A stretch of 64,000 nucleotides of DNA, taken from an uncultured Pelagibacteraceae bacterium. GTDB taxonomy: Bacteria; Pseudomonadota; Alphaproteobacteria; Pelagibacterales; Pelagibacteraceae. The stretch's first letter is position 1. The number at the start of each line of letters is the position of its first letter. Shown here in pieces: positions 10,431 through 20,444 of the stretch. Where the stretch lies: the NCBI GenBank assembly GCA_902587515.1, contig CACILM010000001.1, positions 166,705 to 230,704 of the forward strand, in the 5' to 3' direction. The notes under the pieces were generated by a model. That model was not told the DNA's origin. It did not search any database and saw nothing but the letters and a program-made list of their open reading frames with translations. The translations under genes were made by a program, and so were the position numbers.

Positions 10431-10838
10431 GTGAAAAAAATAGACATTTTAAAAAAATTAAGATCTTCCGGGTTAAGACCGACTAAACAAAGAGTTGAAA
10501 TAGCTAGATTTTTATTTGAAAGAGAAAAAACTTTCCATTTTACAGTTGAAAGTCTAAACAAACTTTTGACTAAAAAATCGGCTTCTAAAATTGCGCTAGC
10601 TACAATTTATAATACCGTCCACGCATTTAAAACAGCCGGACATTTAAGTGAAGTTGAAGTAAGAGGAAACAAAACTTATTTTGATACTAATGTTTCAAAT
10701 CACCACCATTTTTATGATAGCGATACTTCAGAATTAATAGACATCGATGCGAATGATGTAATCATTCAAAAAATTCCAAAAGCACCAAATGGTAAAAAAA
10801 TTAAGAATGTTGAGGTATTTATAAATTTGAAAAATTGA
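10431..10838 (+). CDS. irr: Fur-family iron response regulator Irr
   Basis: Protein of 135 residues with the Fur-family winged helix (RSSGLRPTKQRVEIARFLFE, then KIALATIYNTVHAFKTAGHL). A C-terminal segment carries the triple histidine HHHFYD (His91-93) typical of Irr. There is no cysteine at all, so the CxxC zinc sites of Fur and PerR are missing, as is the heme regulatory motif of the Bradyrhizobium type; both points favour Irr. Irr represses or activates iron-related genes under low iron and senses heme. The start is GTG. The neighbours (divergent fabA-fabB-fabI, downstream katG) match other alphaproteobacteria and peroxide/heme control. Confidence 0.88.
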   Translation: MKKIDILKKLRSSGLRPTKQRVEIARFLFEREKTFHFTVESLNKLLTKKSASKIALATIYNTVHAFKTAGHLSEVEVRGNKTYFDTNVSNHHHFYDSDTSELIDIDANDVIIQKIPKAPNGKKIKNVEVFINLKN

Positions 10839-10849
10839 CAGTTTGTCGC

Positions 10850-13057
<2,208 letters not shown>

Positions 13058-13058
13058 T

Positions 13059-13700
13059 ATGGAAATTGTTAAAACACAAAACTTAGAAAAATTAAATCAA
13101 AATATCAAAGACGATTTTTTTAAAGTTCCAAATTTGAAATTTGATATTGTTAAATTAAAAGCTGACTTAAACATTGTATTAAAAAAAAAGAAATTCAACA
13201 CTCTAGGTATTAAAAATTTTGGAGCTATTTCTATAAATCAAATTCCAGGTGATAAAAATTCTACCGAAGGTCACAATGTAAGAGGCACTTACTGGACTAT
13301 ACCTGATGAAAAAGGTAAAGAAGTCGAGAGAGACAAAGCTATTGATGAGTCAAAATATACTGAAATAGTTCCCGAGTTTAAAAATACATATTTTGAGGAA
13401 GTTTATAATACTTTAAAAAAACATTTTAAGCTTGGAAGAGTTAGAATATTGTTAAAAGAACCTAGATCTACTCTCAGCTGGCACAGAGATCCAGAACCAA
13501 GACTTCATATTCCAATAATAACGAACAAAGGTTGTAGAATGGTGATTGAAGATGTTTGCAAGCACATGCCAGCCGACGGATCAGCTACTATTACAAATAA
13601 TACGAAATATCATAATTTCTTTAATGGAGGTGAACAAGATAGGATACATCTTGTGGCGTGCGTTTTAGAAAACCCGTTTAAAAATGGCAGAGTTCAATAA
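13059..13700 (+). CDS. Aspartyl/asparaginyl beta-hydroxylase-like 2OG-Fe(II) oxygenase
   Basis: Protein of 213 residues. The C-terminal half carries a double-stranded beta-helix iron site: His142-x-Asp144 in LSWHRDPEPRLHIPI and distal His185 in TNNTKYHNFFNGGEQDRIHL, with Arg195 placed to bind 2-oxoglutarate. This pattern matches the AspH family of hydroxylases that act on protein or small-molecule substrates. The N-terminal half is not recognisable. It starts 1 bp after katG and overlaps the next gene by 17 bp, so it should be made with KatG under the same Irr-type operator. The substrate is unknown; an iron- or peroxide-related role is inferred only from context. Confidence 0.78.
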   Translation: MEIVKTQNLEKLNQNIKDDFFKVPNLKFDIVKLKADLNIVLKKKKFNTLGIKNFGAISINQIPGDKNSTEGHNVRGTYWTIPDEKGKEVERDKAIDESKYTEIVPEFKNTYFEEVYNTLKKHFKLGRVRILLKEPRSTLSWHRDPEPRLHIPIITNKGCRMVIEDVCKHMPADGSATITNNTKYHNFFNGGEQDRIHLVACVLENPFKNGRVQ

Positions 13701-13926
13701 AGGAATTTATCTTACTGTAAAAGATATTTATCAAAGCAACAAAGGATCTCTTTTAAGAACCTTAATTTATACGATTGGTCACTTTTTAATTGCCATAACA
13801 GTTTTAATGCTAATTTCTAATGTATCTTTCATGATCGCTTTAACTGATGCAATAGTTGAACCGATTGCTAACGCGGTTTGGTACTTTGTGCTAGATAAAA
13901 TCTGGACAACTAAATACAAGAAATAG
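13684..13926 (+). CDS. DUF2061 family small membrane protein
   Basis: Protein of 80 residues with two hydrophobic helices (about 25-45 and 48-68) separated by a short polar turn. Features fit DUF2061: SLLRTLIYTIGHFLIAI near the start and ALTDAIVEPIANAVWYFVLDKIW at the end. Function is unknown. Its start lies 17 bp inside the hydroxylase gene, so the two are probably translationally coupled. The stop is 1 bp from the end of the convergent SH3-domain gene, with no terminator hairpin between them. Confidence 0.8.
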   Translation: MAEFNKGIYLTVKDIYQSNKGSLLRTLIYTIGHFLIAITVLMLISNVSFMIALTDAIVEPIANAVWYFVLDKIWTTKYKK

Positions 13927-13927
13927 T

Positions 13928-14371
13928 TTATAATAAACCCCACAAAATATCTTTTTTAATCCAACCTTTATATTCCTCTACACTAATCTTACACCAATCA
14001 TCTTTACACTTTTGAATTTTGCATAACCTACCTTTTTTAAGAATTGCAAAAGGCATAGAATAAATAGATGGTTTATTAAAAATTAATACGTCGTCTTCAA
14101 TTGTAATGGCTGCTTTTTTTTTTGACAATTGTGAAATATGAATCCAGCCAGTATTATTTTCATGATCTCTTATTTTTCGAAAATTTTCAAATTCATCTTG
14201 TATTAGAACAGGTAAAAATTTTTTGTTATAAAATAACTTAATAGGGTATTCAAAAGATGGCCCCTGTCTAAGGTTTACTTTATCGTTTCTCAACGTTAAA
14301 AAATATTCATTTGCAAAAAGATTTTGGAATAAAAAATAAAAAATAAAAATAATGAAACTAATTTTTAACAT
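13928..14371 (-). CDS. Exported bacterial SH3-domain protein
   Basis: Protein of 147 residues. Residues 1-20 form a signal peptide (MLKISFIIFIFYFLFQNLFA) and leave a mature periplasmic protein. Two SH3b-like repeats follow: one with DKVNLRQGPSFEYPIKLFY and GWIHISQL, one with CKIQKCKDDWCKISVEEYKGWIKKD, which is the usual RxGPS...W...GWI pattern. Such domains bind peptidoglycan peptides or partner proteins; no enzymatic domain is present. Its ATG overlaps the end of the upstream ThiF-type gene by 7 bp, so they share an operon. Confidence 0.82.
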   Translation of the reverse strand: MLKISFIIFIFYFLFQNLFANEYFLTLRNDKVNLRQGPSFEYPIKLFYNKKFLPVLIQDEFENFRKIRDHENNTGWIHISQLSKKKAAITIEDDVLIFNKPSIYSMPFAILKKGRLCKIQKCKDDWCKISVEEYKGWIKKDILWGLL

Positions 14372-15108
14372 CTATTTTTACAATGAGGGTTGAATGATAA
14401 TTTTACTTTTCTTAAATTTATCTTAATTGAGTCAAAAATCATCATTTGATTATCTAAACTATTCTTAAAACCCAGAATTGTTTTTAAAACTTCATTTGCT
14501 TGTAGTGATCCCAAAATTCCTGCAACTGGGGAGAAAATTCCATCTGTTTCACAATTTCTTTCCAATATAGGCATATCTGGCATAAAACATCTGTAGCAAG
14601 ATACTTTCTTTTTAAAGTCAAATTTGTATAAGTGACCATCAAATTTACTGATTGCAGCAGAGATAAGTACTTTTTTCATTTTTTTACATTCATCATTAAT
14701 TAAGTATCTTGTCTCAAAATTATCTGTTCCATCACAAATTATATCAAAATCTTTGATTGTTGATTTAATATTCTTTGAAATTATCTTTTTTTTAAAAATT
14801 TTAATTCTAATTTTATTATTTATTCTATTAATACTATATTTAGCCTGGTCAACTTTATATTTACCTATATCGTTAGTGGTAAATAACGTCTGTCTATTTA
14901 AATTACTAATTTCAATTTTATCTGGATCTGCAATTCCTATGGTTCCTACTCCAGATGTCGCTAAGTAAGTTAAAAGTGGGCAACCCAAACCTCCAATACC
15001 AATTATTAATACTTTAGCATTAAGTATTTTTTTTTGTCCAGCTACTCCAACATTTTTAAGAATTATTTGTTTTTCAAACCTTTTAAAATCTTTTAATCCT
15101 AATTGCAT
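14365..15108 (-). CDS. ThiF/MoeB-family adenylyltransferase
   Basis: Protein of 247 residues of the HesA/MoeB/ThiF (E1-like) family. The nucleotide-binding GIGGLGCPLL lies at 37-46. DPDKIEISNLNRQTLF and CDGTDNFETRYLIND are conserved substrate-binding loops. Four cysteines for zinc are present: CYRC in the middle and CKNRC at the C-terminus. The enzyme adenylates the C-terminal glycine of a ubiquitin-like sulfur carrier such as MoaD or ThiS; the sequence alone does not tell which. It lies 3 bp downstream of dut in a minus-strand block, an order also seen in other alphaproteobacteria. Confidence 0.88.
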   Translation of the reverse strand: MQLGLKDFKRFEKQIILKNVGVAGQKKILNAKVLIIGIGGLGCPLLTYLATSGVGTIGIADPDKIEISNLNRQTLFTTNDIGKYKVDQAKYSINRINNKIRIKIFKKKIISKNIKSTIKDFDIICDGTDNFETRYLINDECKKMKKVLISAAISKFDGHLYKFDFKKKVSCYRCFMPDMPILERNCETDGIFSPVAGILGSLQANEVLKTILGFKNSLDNQMMIFDSIKINLRKVKLSFNPHCKNRC

Positions 15109-15111
15109 ATA

Positions 15112-15552
15112 CTATTTCAATCCAGTAGATCCAAAGCCACTAGTTCCTCTATCTGAATCATCTAGACTATCTACTTCCTTAAACTTAGCTTTAACTATAG
15201 GACACAATACCATTTGAGCGATGCGTGCGCCTCTCTCAACAATAAAAGTCTTATTACTCAAGTTTATTAATATCACTTTTAATTCACCTCTATAATCGGC
15301 GTCTATTGTACCTGGTGAATTAAGGACTGATATCTGACTTTTAGCAGCCAATCCTGATCTTGGTCTAATTTGTATTTCAAAATTTTTGGGTATAGACACT
15401 GATATACCAGTTGGAATTATTGATGTTTTTCCTGGCTCAATTTTTATTTGTTTTTCAACATTAGCTGAAAGATCCATTCCTGATGAACCTTTAGTCTCGT
15501 ATTTAGGAAGCTCGATATTTTTTGATAGTCTTTTAATTAAAACTTCTGTCAT
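15112..15552 (-). CDS. dut: Deoxyuridine 5'-triphosphate nucleotidohydrolase (dUTPase)
   Basis: Protein of 146 residues, normal for the trimeric dUTPase. Conserved motifs appear in order: GSSGMDLSA, RPRSGLAAK, NSPGTIDADYRGEL (catalytic aspartate and uracil-pocket tyrosine), ERGARIAQMV and the flexible C-terminal arm RGTSGFGSTGL. It converts dUTP to dUMP plus diphosphate and keeps uracil out of DNA. Its start overlaps the coaBC end by 20 bp. Confidence 0.97.
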   Translation of the reverse strand: MTEVLIKRLSKNIELPKYETKGSSGMDLSANVEKQIKIEPGKTSIIPTGISVSIPKNFEIQIRPRSGLAAKSQISVLNSPGTIDADYRGELKVILINLSNKTFIVERGARIAQMVLCPIVKAKFKEVDSLDDSDRGTSGFGSTGLK

Positions 15553-16762
15553 TAATTAAGAGTTTATCTAAGACTATTTCTGCAATTACATTTGCGATAA
15601 AACTTTTTTTATTTTTTTTTATTACTTTTGTTTCTCCTGAATTACTAATTATCGAAACTCTATTATAATCTGAATTAAGTCCGCTATCTTTTTTAGAAAC
15701 ATCATTAACAACTATTAGATCACAATTTTTTTGTCTTAATTTAGAAAATGCATTTCTATTTAAATTTTGGGTTTCTGCTGCAAATCCGATTACTAAGCTT
15801 GGCCTATGTTTATTGTTCTTGCCAAGAAATTCTAAGATGTCTCTATTTCTCTCTAATCCAATCGATTTAAAATTTATATTTTCTTTTTTAATTTTGATCT
15901 TGCTTTTTTTAATTGGCTTAAAGTCTGCTACAGCAGCTGTACATATCGCAATATCTACTGGCAAACATTTTTTTACCTCTTCAAACATCTCATCTGCTGT
16001 GATTATTTTTTTTGTTTTAATATCTTTACTAGAAGAAAGGTGTGAGGGTCCTGTAATTAAAGTTGTCTTTATACCTAACCTGCTTAATGCTTCAGCTATT
16101 TCAAATCCTTGCTTACCACTTGACTCATTTGAAATATACCTAACTGGATCTAAGTACTCCCTTGTTGGTCCAGCTGTTACTAAGGCTTTTAGATTTTTAC
16201 TTTTGATAATATTTTTTTTATTAAAATATTTTTTAATAAAAGAGTAAATTTGCCTTGGACTCGACATTTTGCCCTCACCATATTCTCCACAGGCCATTTC
16301 ACCTTTTTCTGGTCCTACAAAAAAATAACCATAATCCTTTAAAATTTTTACATTTTGTTGTGTTGCTTTGTGCATCCACATTCTCACATTCATAGCAGGA
16401 ACTAATAAAATATCTTTATTTGACGCTAAAATTACTGTAGTTGCTAAATCTTCCGCTTTTCCAAGGCTTAACTTTGTCATAAAGTTTGCAGTTGCAGGCA
16501 ATATAATTATTAAGTCGGCCCATCTAGACAATGAAATATGATCTATTTCCATCTCAGATTCCTTGTCAAAAATATTCTCAAAAGTCTTACTTTTCGTTAA
16601 AGTAGAAATAGATAGAGGAGTGACGAATTCTTTACCACTTTTAGTTAATATAACTTTAACCTCATTGTCATTTTTTTTAAGCAATCTTATCAAATCTAAA
16701 GATTTATAGGCTGCAATACCTCCACCAATGATTATTAAGATCTTTTTATTTTTTAAAGTCAT
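15533..16762 (-). CDS. coaBC: Bifunctional phosphopantothenoylcysteine decarboxylase/phosphopantothenate-cysteine ligase
   Basis: Fusion protein of 409 residues. The N-terminal flavoprotein half (CoaC) has LIIIGGGIAAYKSLDLI, the PAMNVRMW substrate motif and MACGEYGEGKM with the active-site cysteine. The C-terminal half (CoaB) has VTAGPTREYLDPVRYISNES with the CTP/phosphopantothenate-binding loop and a later VIGFAAET. Together they perform two consecutive steps of coenzyme A synthesis. It lies 6 bp after ubiB and overlaps dut. Confidence 0.97.
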   Translation of the reverse strand: MTLKNKKILIIIGGGIAAYKSLDLIRLLKKNDNEVKVILTKSGKEFVTPLSISTLTKSKTFENIFDKESEMEIDHISLSRWADLIIILPATANFMTKLSLGKAEDLATTVILASNKDILLVPAMNVRMWMHKATQQNVKILKDYGYFFVGPEKGEMACGEYGEGKMSSPRQIYSFIKKYFNKKNIIKSKNLKALVTAGPTREYLDPVRYISNESSGKQGFEIAEALSRLGIKTTLITGPSHLSSSKDIKTKKIITADEMFEEVKKCLPVDIAICTAAVADFKPIKKSKIKIKKENINFKSIGLERNRDILEFLGKNNKHRPSLVIGFAAETQNLNRNAFSKLRQKNCDLIVVNDVSKKDSGLNSDYNRVSIISNSGETKVIKKNKKSFIANVIAEIVLDKLLINDRSFN

Positions 16763-16768
16763 ATGTAA

Positions 16769-18334
16769 TTAAAATACTAATAGAAAGACAATTACAACAC
16801 CAAAAAAACTAATAACTATATTATTTCTAAAGTTTTTAATCTTCATTTGTTCTAATTCTAAATTTTTATTTGTTCCAATAGCTAAATTTAAATTTCCATC
16901 AGCCATTAACTTAAGAGCATAATCAGCTCTATCCATTAATTCTGGAAGATCCGGTATTCTTTTTAAAATTTCAGATGAAGTATTGATTGCTGTGTCTATT
17001 GTGGATTTTGGACTCTTAACATTTTTTAGCCAATCTTCTAAGACCGGTCTAGATACCTCCCAAATATTTGTTTCAGGATAAAGTCTTCTTGCAACTCCTT
17101 CAACTACTACCATTGTTTTTTGTAACAAAAGAAGCGGGGGCTGAGTAGGCATATTAAACTTCTCTGTGATCTCAAATAGTTGAGCCAACAGATTTCCACC
17201 TGAAATGTCTTTGATAGACTGTCCAAAAATAGGCTCTCCTACAGATCTTAAGGCCTGAGCAAATTCTTCTTTTGAGGCGCCCTTAGGGACAAGGCCAGCT
17301 TGAAAATGGACTTCAGCAACCTTAACGTAATCTCTTTTAATAAAACCATATAAAATTTCAGCTAAAAATTTTCTATTATTTTTATCTAAGCGTCCCATAA
17401 TACCAAAATCAACTGGGATTATATTTCCTTTAGAATCTACAAATAAATTTCCTTGATGCATATCACCATGAAAAAATCCATCTCTTACTGCTTGTGTTAA
17501 AAATGATTGTATTAAGTTTTCCGCTAGTTTCTTAAGATCTATTTCTAGATCATTAATTTTTTGAATTTCACGTATAGAAACACCTTCGACTTTATCCAAC
17601 GTTAATATTTTTTTAGTTGTATAGTTCCAATAAATTTTTGGAACAATAAATCCTTGGTCATTTTTGGTATTTTCATAAAGTTCATTGGCTGCAGCAGCTT
17701 CAAATCTTAAATCCATTTCTATATTTGTTATTTCTCTTAACAAATGCACAACTTCAACTAATTTTAATCTCTTTGCTTTTGTAATAGTATTTTCAACTAT
17801 ATAAGCAAACAACATTAAAGCATCTAATTCTTCATTAAACAATTTTTCTATATCAGGTCTTAATATTTTGATCGCAACTTGTTTTTCCTGTTCTTCATGT
17901 TTAATTTTAGCTAGATGTACTTGGGCTATAGATGCTGCAGCTATAGGCTCACTTAATTCCTGAATATCTTTAAAATAGTTCTCTCCAATTTCTTTTTTAA
18001 TTATTTTTTTTGCATCGTGTAAATCAAAAGCAGGAACTTTGTCCTGTAATTTTTCAAGAGATTTTGCGAGTTCCTCGCCGATAATATCAGGCCTTGTAGC
18101 TAAAAACTGACCTAATTTTATAAAGGTCGTTCCCATTCCTTGAAGGGCAACACAAAGTTTATCACCAGAGGATTTTTGATTATCCTGCAGATTTGAGCTT
18201 GCACCAATCGAAATGAAATTAAAAAATAAATTTATAATTGTTGGTAATTGATGTATTTCATTTATTGTCGTAACTGCTCCAGAGGTAGAAAATTTTCTGG
18301 CTATTTGGAACAATTTAAAAACCCTTTTTAACAT
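16769..18334 (-). CDS. ubiB: Ubiquinone biosynthesis ABC1-kinase-like protein UbiB
   Basis: Protein of 521 residues. The ABC1/ADCK family marks are the KxGQ region (FIKLGQFLATRPDII), the alanine-rich nucleotide loop AAASIAQVHLA, the HGDMHQGNLFV catalytic loop and the metal-binding VDFGIMG. A C-terminal hydrophobic helix (NNIVISFFGVVIVFLLVF) anchors it in the inner membrane. It is an ATPase that supports coenzyme Q synthesis, probably by making lipid intermediates accessible. It follows ubiE directly with no gap, a typical pair. Confidence 0.96.
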   Translation of the reverse strand: MLKRVFKLFQIARKFSTSGAVTTINEIHQLPTIINLFFNFISIGASSNLQDNQKSSGDKLCVALQGMGTTFIKLGQFLATRPDIIGEELAKSLEKLQDKVPAFDLHDAKKIIKKEIGENYFKDIQELSEPIAAASIAQVHLAKIKHEEQEKQVAIKILRPDIEKLFNEELDALMLFAYIVENTITKAKRLKLVEVVHLLREITNIEMDLRFEAAAANELYENTKNDQGFIVPKIYWNYTTKKILTLDKVEGVSIREIQKINDLEIDLKKLAENLIQSFLTQAVRDGFFHGDMHQGNLFVDSKGNIIPVDFGIMGRLDKNNRKFLAEILYGFIKRDYVKVAEVHFQAGLVPKGASKEEFAQALRSVGEPIFGQSIKDISGGNLLAQLFEITEKFNMPTQPPLLLLQKTMVVVEGVARRLYPETNIWEVSRPVLEDWLKNVKSPKSTIDTAINTSSEILKRIPDLPELMDRADYALKLMADGNLNLAIGTNKNLELEQMKIKNFRNNIVISFFGVVIVFLLVF

Positions 18335-19039
18335 CTAAATTTTCCAACCTGAGTGAATTGCTGATATTCCATTAGAAACATTTCTATATTCTACATTGGA
18401 AAAACCGTTATCTTTAATTAATTTAGCTAATTCTTCTTGATTGTAAAATTTATCAATACTTTCAATTAAATATTCATAAGGTTTATTTGAACCAACTATC
18501 AATTTACCTATGAATGGAATAGTTTTTGAATATTGCTTGTAAAGATATTTTAACAACTCATTATCAATTTTTGAAAATTCTAAGCACATAAAACGACCCC
18601 CTGGCTTTAATACTCTTAAGGCTTCTTTTAAAACATTATTAATATCCGAAACATTTCTTATTCCATAACTTATAGAGTAATAGTCGAAAGTATTATCTTT
18701 GGTTGGAATTTTTTCAGCTGGGGCTTTTATCCATTTGATATTGTTGTATTTTTTTAATCTTTTTTTACCTTGATTTAACATCTGAGAATTAGGCTCAATA
18801 CAAGTAATTTGTCCTATTTTTTTTGTTTTTTTTGAAAATAGTTTTGCTATATCTCCAGTTCCTGAAGCAACATCAATTAATTTTGTTTCAGGCTGAGGAT
18901 TCATCCAATCAATAAATTTTTCTTTCCAAGCTCTGTGTATCCCCAGTGACATTATATCATTCATTAAATCATATTTTTTATGAACTTCTGAAAATACAGA
19001 ATTGACTAATTTATTTTTATCTTGAATAGTACTTTTCAT
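18335..19039 (-). CDS. ubiE: Ubiquinone/menaquinone biosynthesis C-methyltransferase UbiE
   Basis: Protein of 234 residues. It begins with the UbiE signature VFSEVHKKYDLMNDIMSLGIHRAWK. The SAM-binding motif I is LIDVASGTGDIAKLF, followed by YSISYGIRNVSDINNVLKEALRVLKPGGRF and a C-terminal NGISAIHSGWK. It methylates the quinone ring during ubiquinone synthesis. The start codon is only 11 bp from the divergent mutM start, so its promoter must lie within mutM or reach back into it. Confidence 0.96.
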   Translation of the reverse strand: MKSTIQDKNKLVNSVFSEVHKKYDLMNDIMSLGIHRAWKEKFIDWMNPQPETKLIDVASGTGDIAKLFSKKTKKIGQITCIEPNSQMLNQGKKRLKKYNNIKWIKAPAEKIPTKDNTFDYYSISYGIRNVSDINNVLKEALRVLKPGGRFMCLEFSKIDNELLKYLYKQYSKTIPFIGKLIVGSNKPYEYLIESIDKFYNQEELAKLIKDNGFSNVEYRNVSNGISAIHSGWKI

Positions 19040-19050
19040 ATTAGAATTAT

Positions 19051-19920
19051 ATGCCAGAATTACCTGAAGTTGAAGTTGTTAAAAGGTCCTTAGAGAGGAA
19101 TATACTAAATTTGATTATCAAAAAAGTAAAAATCAACGATGCTAATCTAAGATATAAAGTAGATAAAAATGGAATATCAAAATTAAAAGGAAAAAAAATC
19201 ACAAAAATCAAAAGAAAATCAAAATTTCTGATATTTGAAATAGGAAAGACTTACAAAATGTTAGTACACCTTGGAATGACAGGAAAATTTTTTTTTACGG
19301 ATAATAAAGACAATAAATTTAAAACAAGCTTCTATTATTTTTTAGATTATAAAAAAGATCGGAAACACGATAGAGTAATATTTATTTTAAATAAAAAGCA
19401 TAAATTAATTTATAATGATGTCAGAAAATTTGGTTTCATCAAGATATATAGTTCAAACCAAATAACAAAATCACAACATCTTACACATTTAGGACCAGAG
19501 CCTCTTGAAAAAAATTGGAATTTTTCGTATCTCAAAAAATATCTAGTTGGAAGAGAAAGATCAATCAAGAATATTCTAATGGATCAAAAATGTGTATCTG
19601 GTTTAGGAAACATTTACGTAAACGAAATTTTGTTCCTTTCTAGGATAAAACCATCTCGTAAAGCTGCTAAACTTAAAAATTTTGAAATAGAAAGAATTAT
19701 CAAATTTTCGAAGAAAATTTTAAAAAATTCGATAAAACTTGGCGGATCAACAATCAAAGATTTTTCTAGTGAAAATGGAAAAAAAGGGGTCTTTCAACAA
19801 CATTTTAAGGTTTACGGTAGAGAAAATCAGAATTGTTCTAATGTAGATTGCAACCTCAGAATAATTAGAACATTAATATCCAATCGAGCAACATTTTTTT
19901 GCAAAAAATGTCAAAAATAA
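19051..19920 (+). CDS. mutM: Formamidopyrimidine-DNA glycosylase
   Basis: Protein of 289 residues. The start is fixed by the invariant N-terminus MPELPEVE, whose Pro2 is the catalytic nucleophile and Glu3 the acid. A lysine in KRKSKFLIFEI corresponds to the conserved DNA-binding lysine, VSGLGNIYVNEILF is the H2TH signature, and the C-terminal zinc finger is C-x4-C ... CKKCQ. It removes 8-oxoguanine and formamidopyrimidines. The N-terminus leaves just 11 bp to the ubiE start, with no Shine-Dalgarno sequence. Confidence 0.97.
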   Translation: MPELPEVEVVKRSLERNILNLIIKKVKINDANLRYKVDKNGISKLKGKKITKIKRKSKFLIFEIGKTYKMLVHLGMTGKFFFTDNKDNKFKTSFYYFLDYKKDRKHDRVIFILNKKHKLIYNDVRKFGFIKIYSSNQITKSQHLTHLGPEPLEKNWNFSYLKKYLVGRERSIKNILMDQKCVSGLGNIYVNEILFLSRIKPSRKAAKLKNFEIERIIKFSKKILKNSIKLGGSTIKDFSSENGKKGVFQQHFKVYGRENQNCSNVDCNLRIIRTLISNRATFFCKKCQK

Positions 19921-19925
19921 TAAAG

Positions 19926-19954
19926 TTGACCGTAATTATTTGGCCATATATACA
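19926..19954 (+). promoter_or_regulatory. Sigma-70-like promoter of rpsT
   Basis: TTGACC (19926-19931), a 17-bp spacer and TATACA (19949-19954) form a strong match to the housekeeping consensus. Transcription should begin near 19961, about 4 bp before the rpsT ATG, and no Shine-Dalgarno sequence is seen. The rpsT mRNA is therefore probably leaderless or almost so. Confidence 0.65.
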
Positions 19955-19964
19955 ATCCTAAAAA

Positions 19965-20216
19965 ATGCCAAACACAAAATCAGCTATTAGGCGAGTGAGA
20001 AGAGTAAAAAAACAAACCGCAGTCAATAGGATAAGAAAAAGTAAGTATAAAAACGCCGTTAAAAATATGGAAAGCTTTCTTAAATCAAAAGAAAAGGAAA
20101 AAGCAAAAAAATATTTTCCAAAATTTCAATCAATTCTAATGCAGGTTGCTAAAACCGGCATTATTAACAAAAAAACAATTTCTAGAAAAATCTCTAGAGT
20201 ATCAAAAAAAATTTAA
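19965..20216 (+). CDS. rpsT: 30S ribosomal protein S20
   Basis: Protein of 83 residues, highly basic, with the S20 start MPNTKSAIRRVRRVKKQTAVNR and KTGIINKKTISRKISRVSKK at the end, as expected of the three-helix bundle that binds the bottom of the 30S subunit. It lies between mutM and dnaA, as in many alphaproteobacteria. Its own promoter is visible just upstream, and a stem-loop followed by a T-rich run about 110 bp downstream may end its transcript. Confidence 0.97.
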   Translation: MPNTKSAIRRVRRVKKQTAVNRIRKSKYKNAVKNMESFLKSKEKEKAKKYFPKFQSILMQVAKTGIINKKTISRKISRVSKKI

Positions 20217-20324
20217 TTTTATAAAACAATTAAAAGTTGATTATAATTTTTAATTTTAACTACATTAAGTTGTAATAAACAAAATATAGTATTTAAAATT
20301 TTTACAAATTTTTTTAAGAAAAAT

Positions 20325-20373
20325 AATTCTATTTTGACGATAGTCGTACAACCTAAATAGAATTTTATTTTTA
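20325..20373 (+). other. Inverted repeat and T-rich tail in the rpsT-dnaA spacer (possible terminator or dnaA control site)
   Basis: AATTCTATTT (20325-20334) and AAATAGAATT (20355-20364) are a perfect 10-bp inverted repeat, followed by TTATTTTTT-type sequence. This could be an intrinsic terminator for rpsT. The 20-nt loop holds a smaller dyad ACGA-TAG-TCGT. The spacer 20217-20444 also has four copies of a GTTGYA core (20269, 20391 forward; inside 20347-20352 and 20376-20381 reverse), with TACAACCT repeated exactly at 20347 and 20376. No canonical DnaA box (TTATCCACA) is visible. Confidence 0.45.
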
Positions 20374-20444
20374 ATTACAACCTCTACATAGTTGCAAAAA
20401 ATTTTTAAAAAGAGTTTAAAGGATTCTCTTTAAGAAAATACCAA

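Noticed and set aside
20217..20444. Classical oriC with DnaA boxes upstream of dnaA
   Set aside because: No TTATCCACA-type boxes are visible; only other repeats and an inverted repeat are, so the origin is not claimed.
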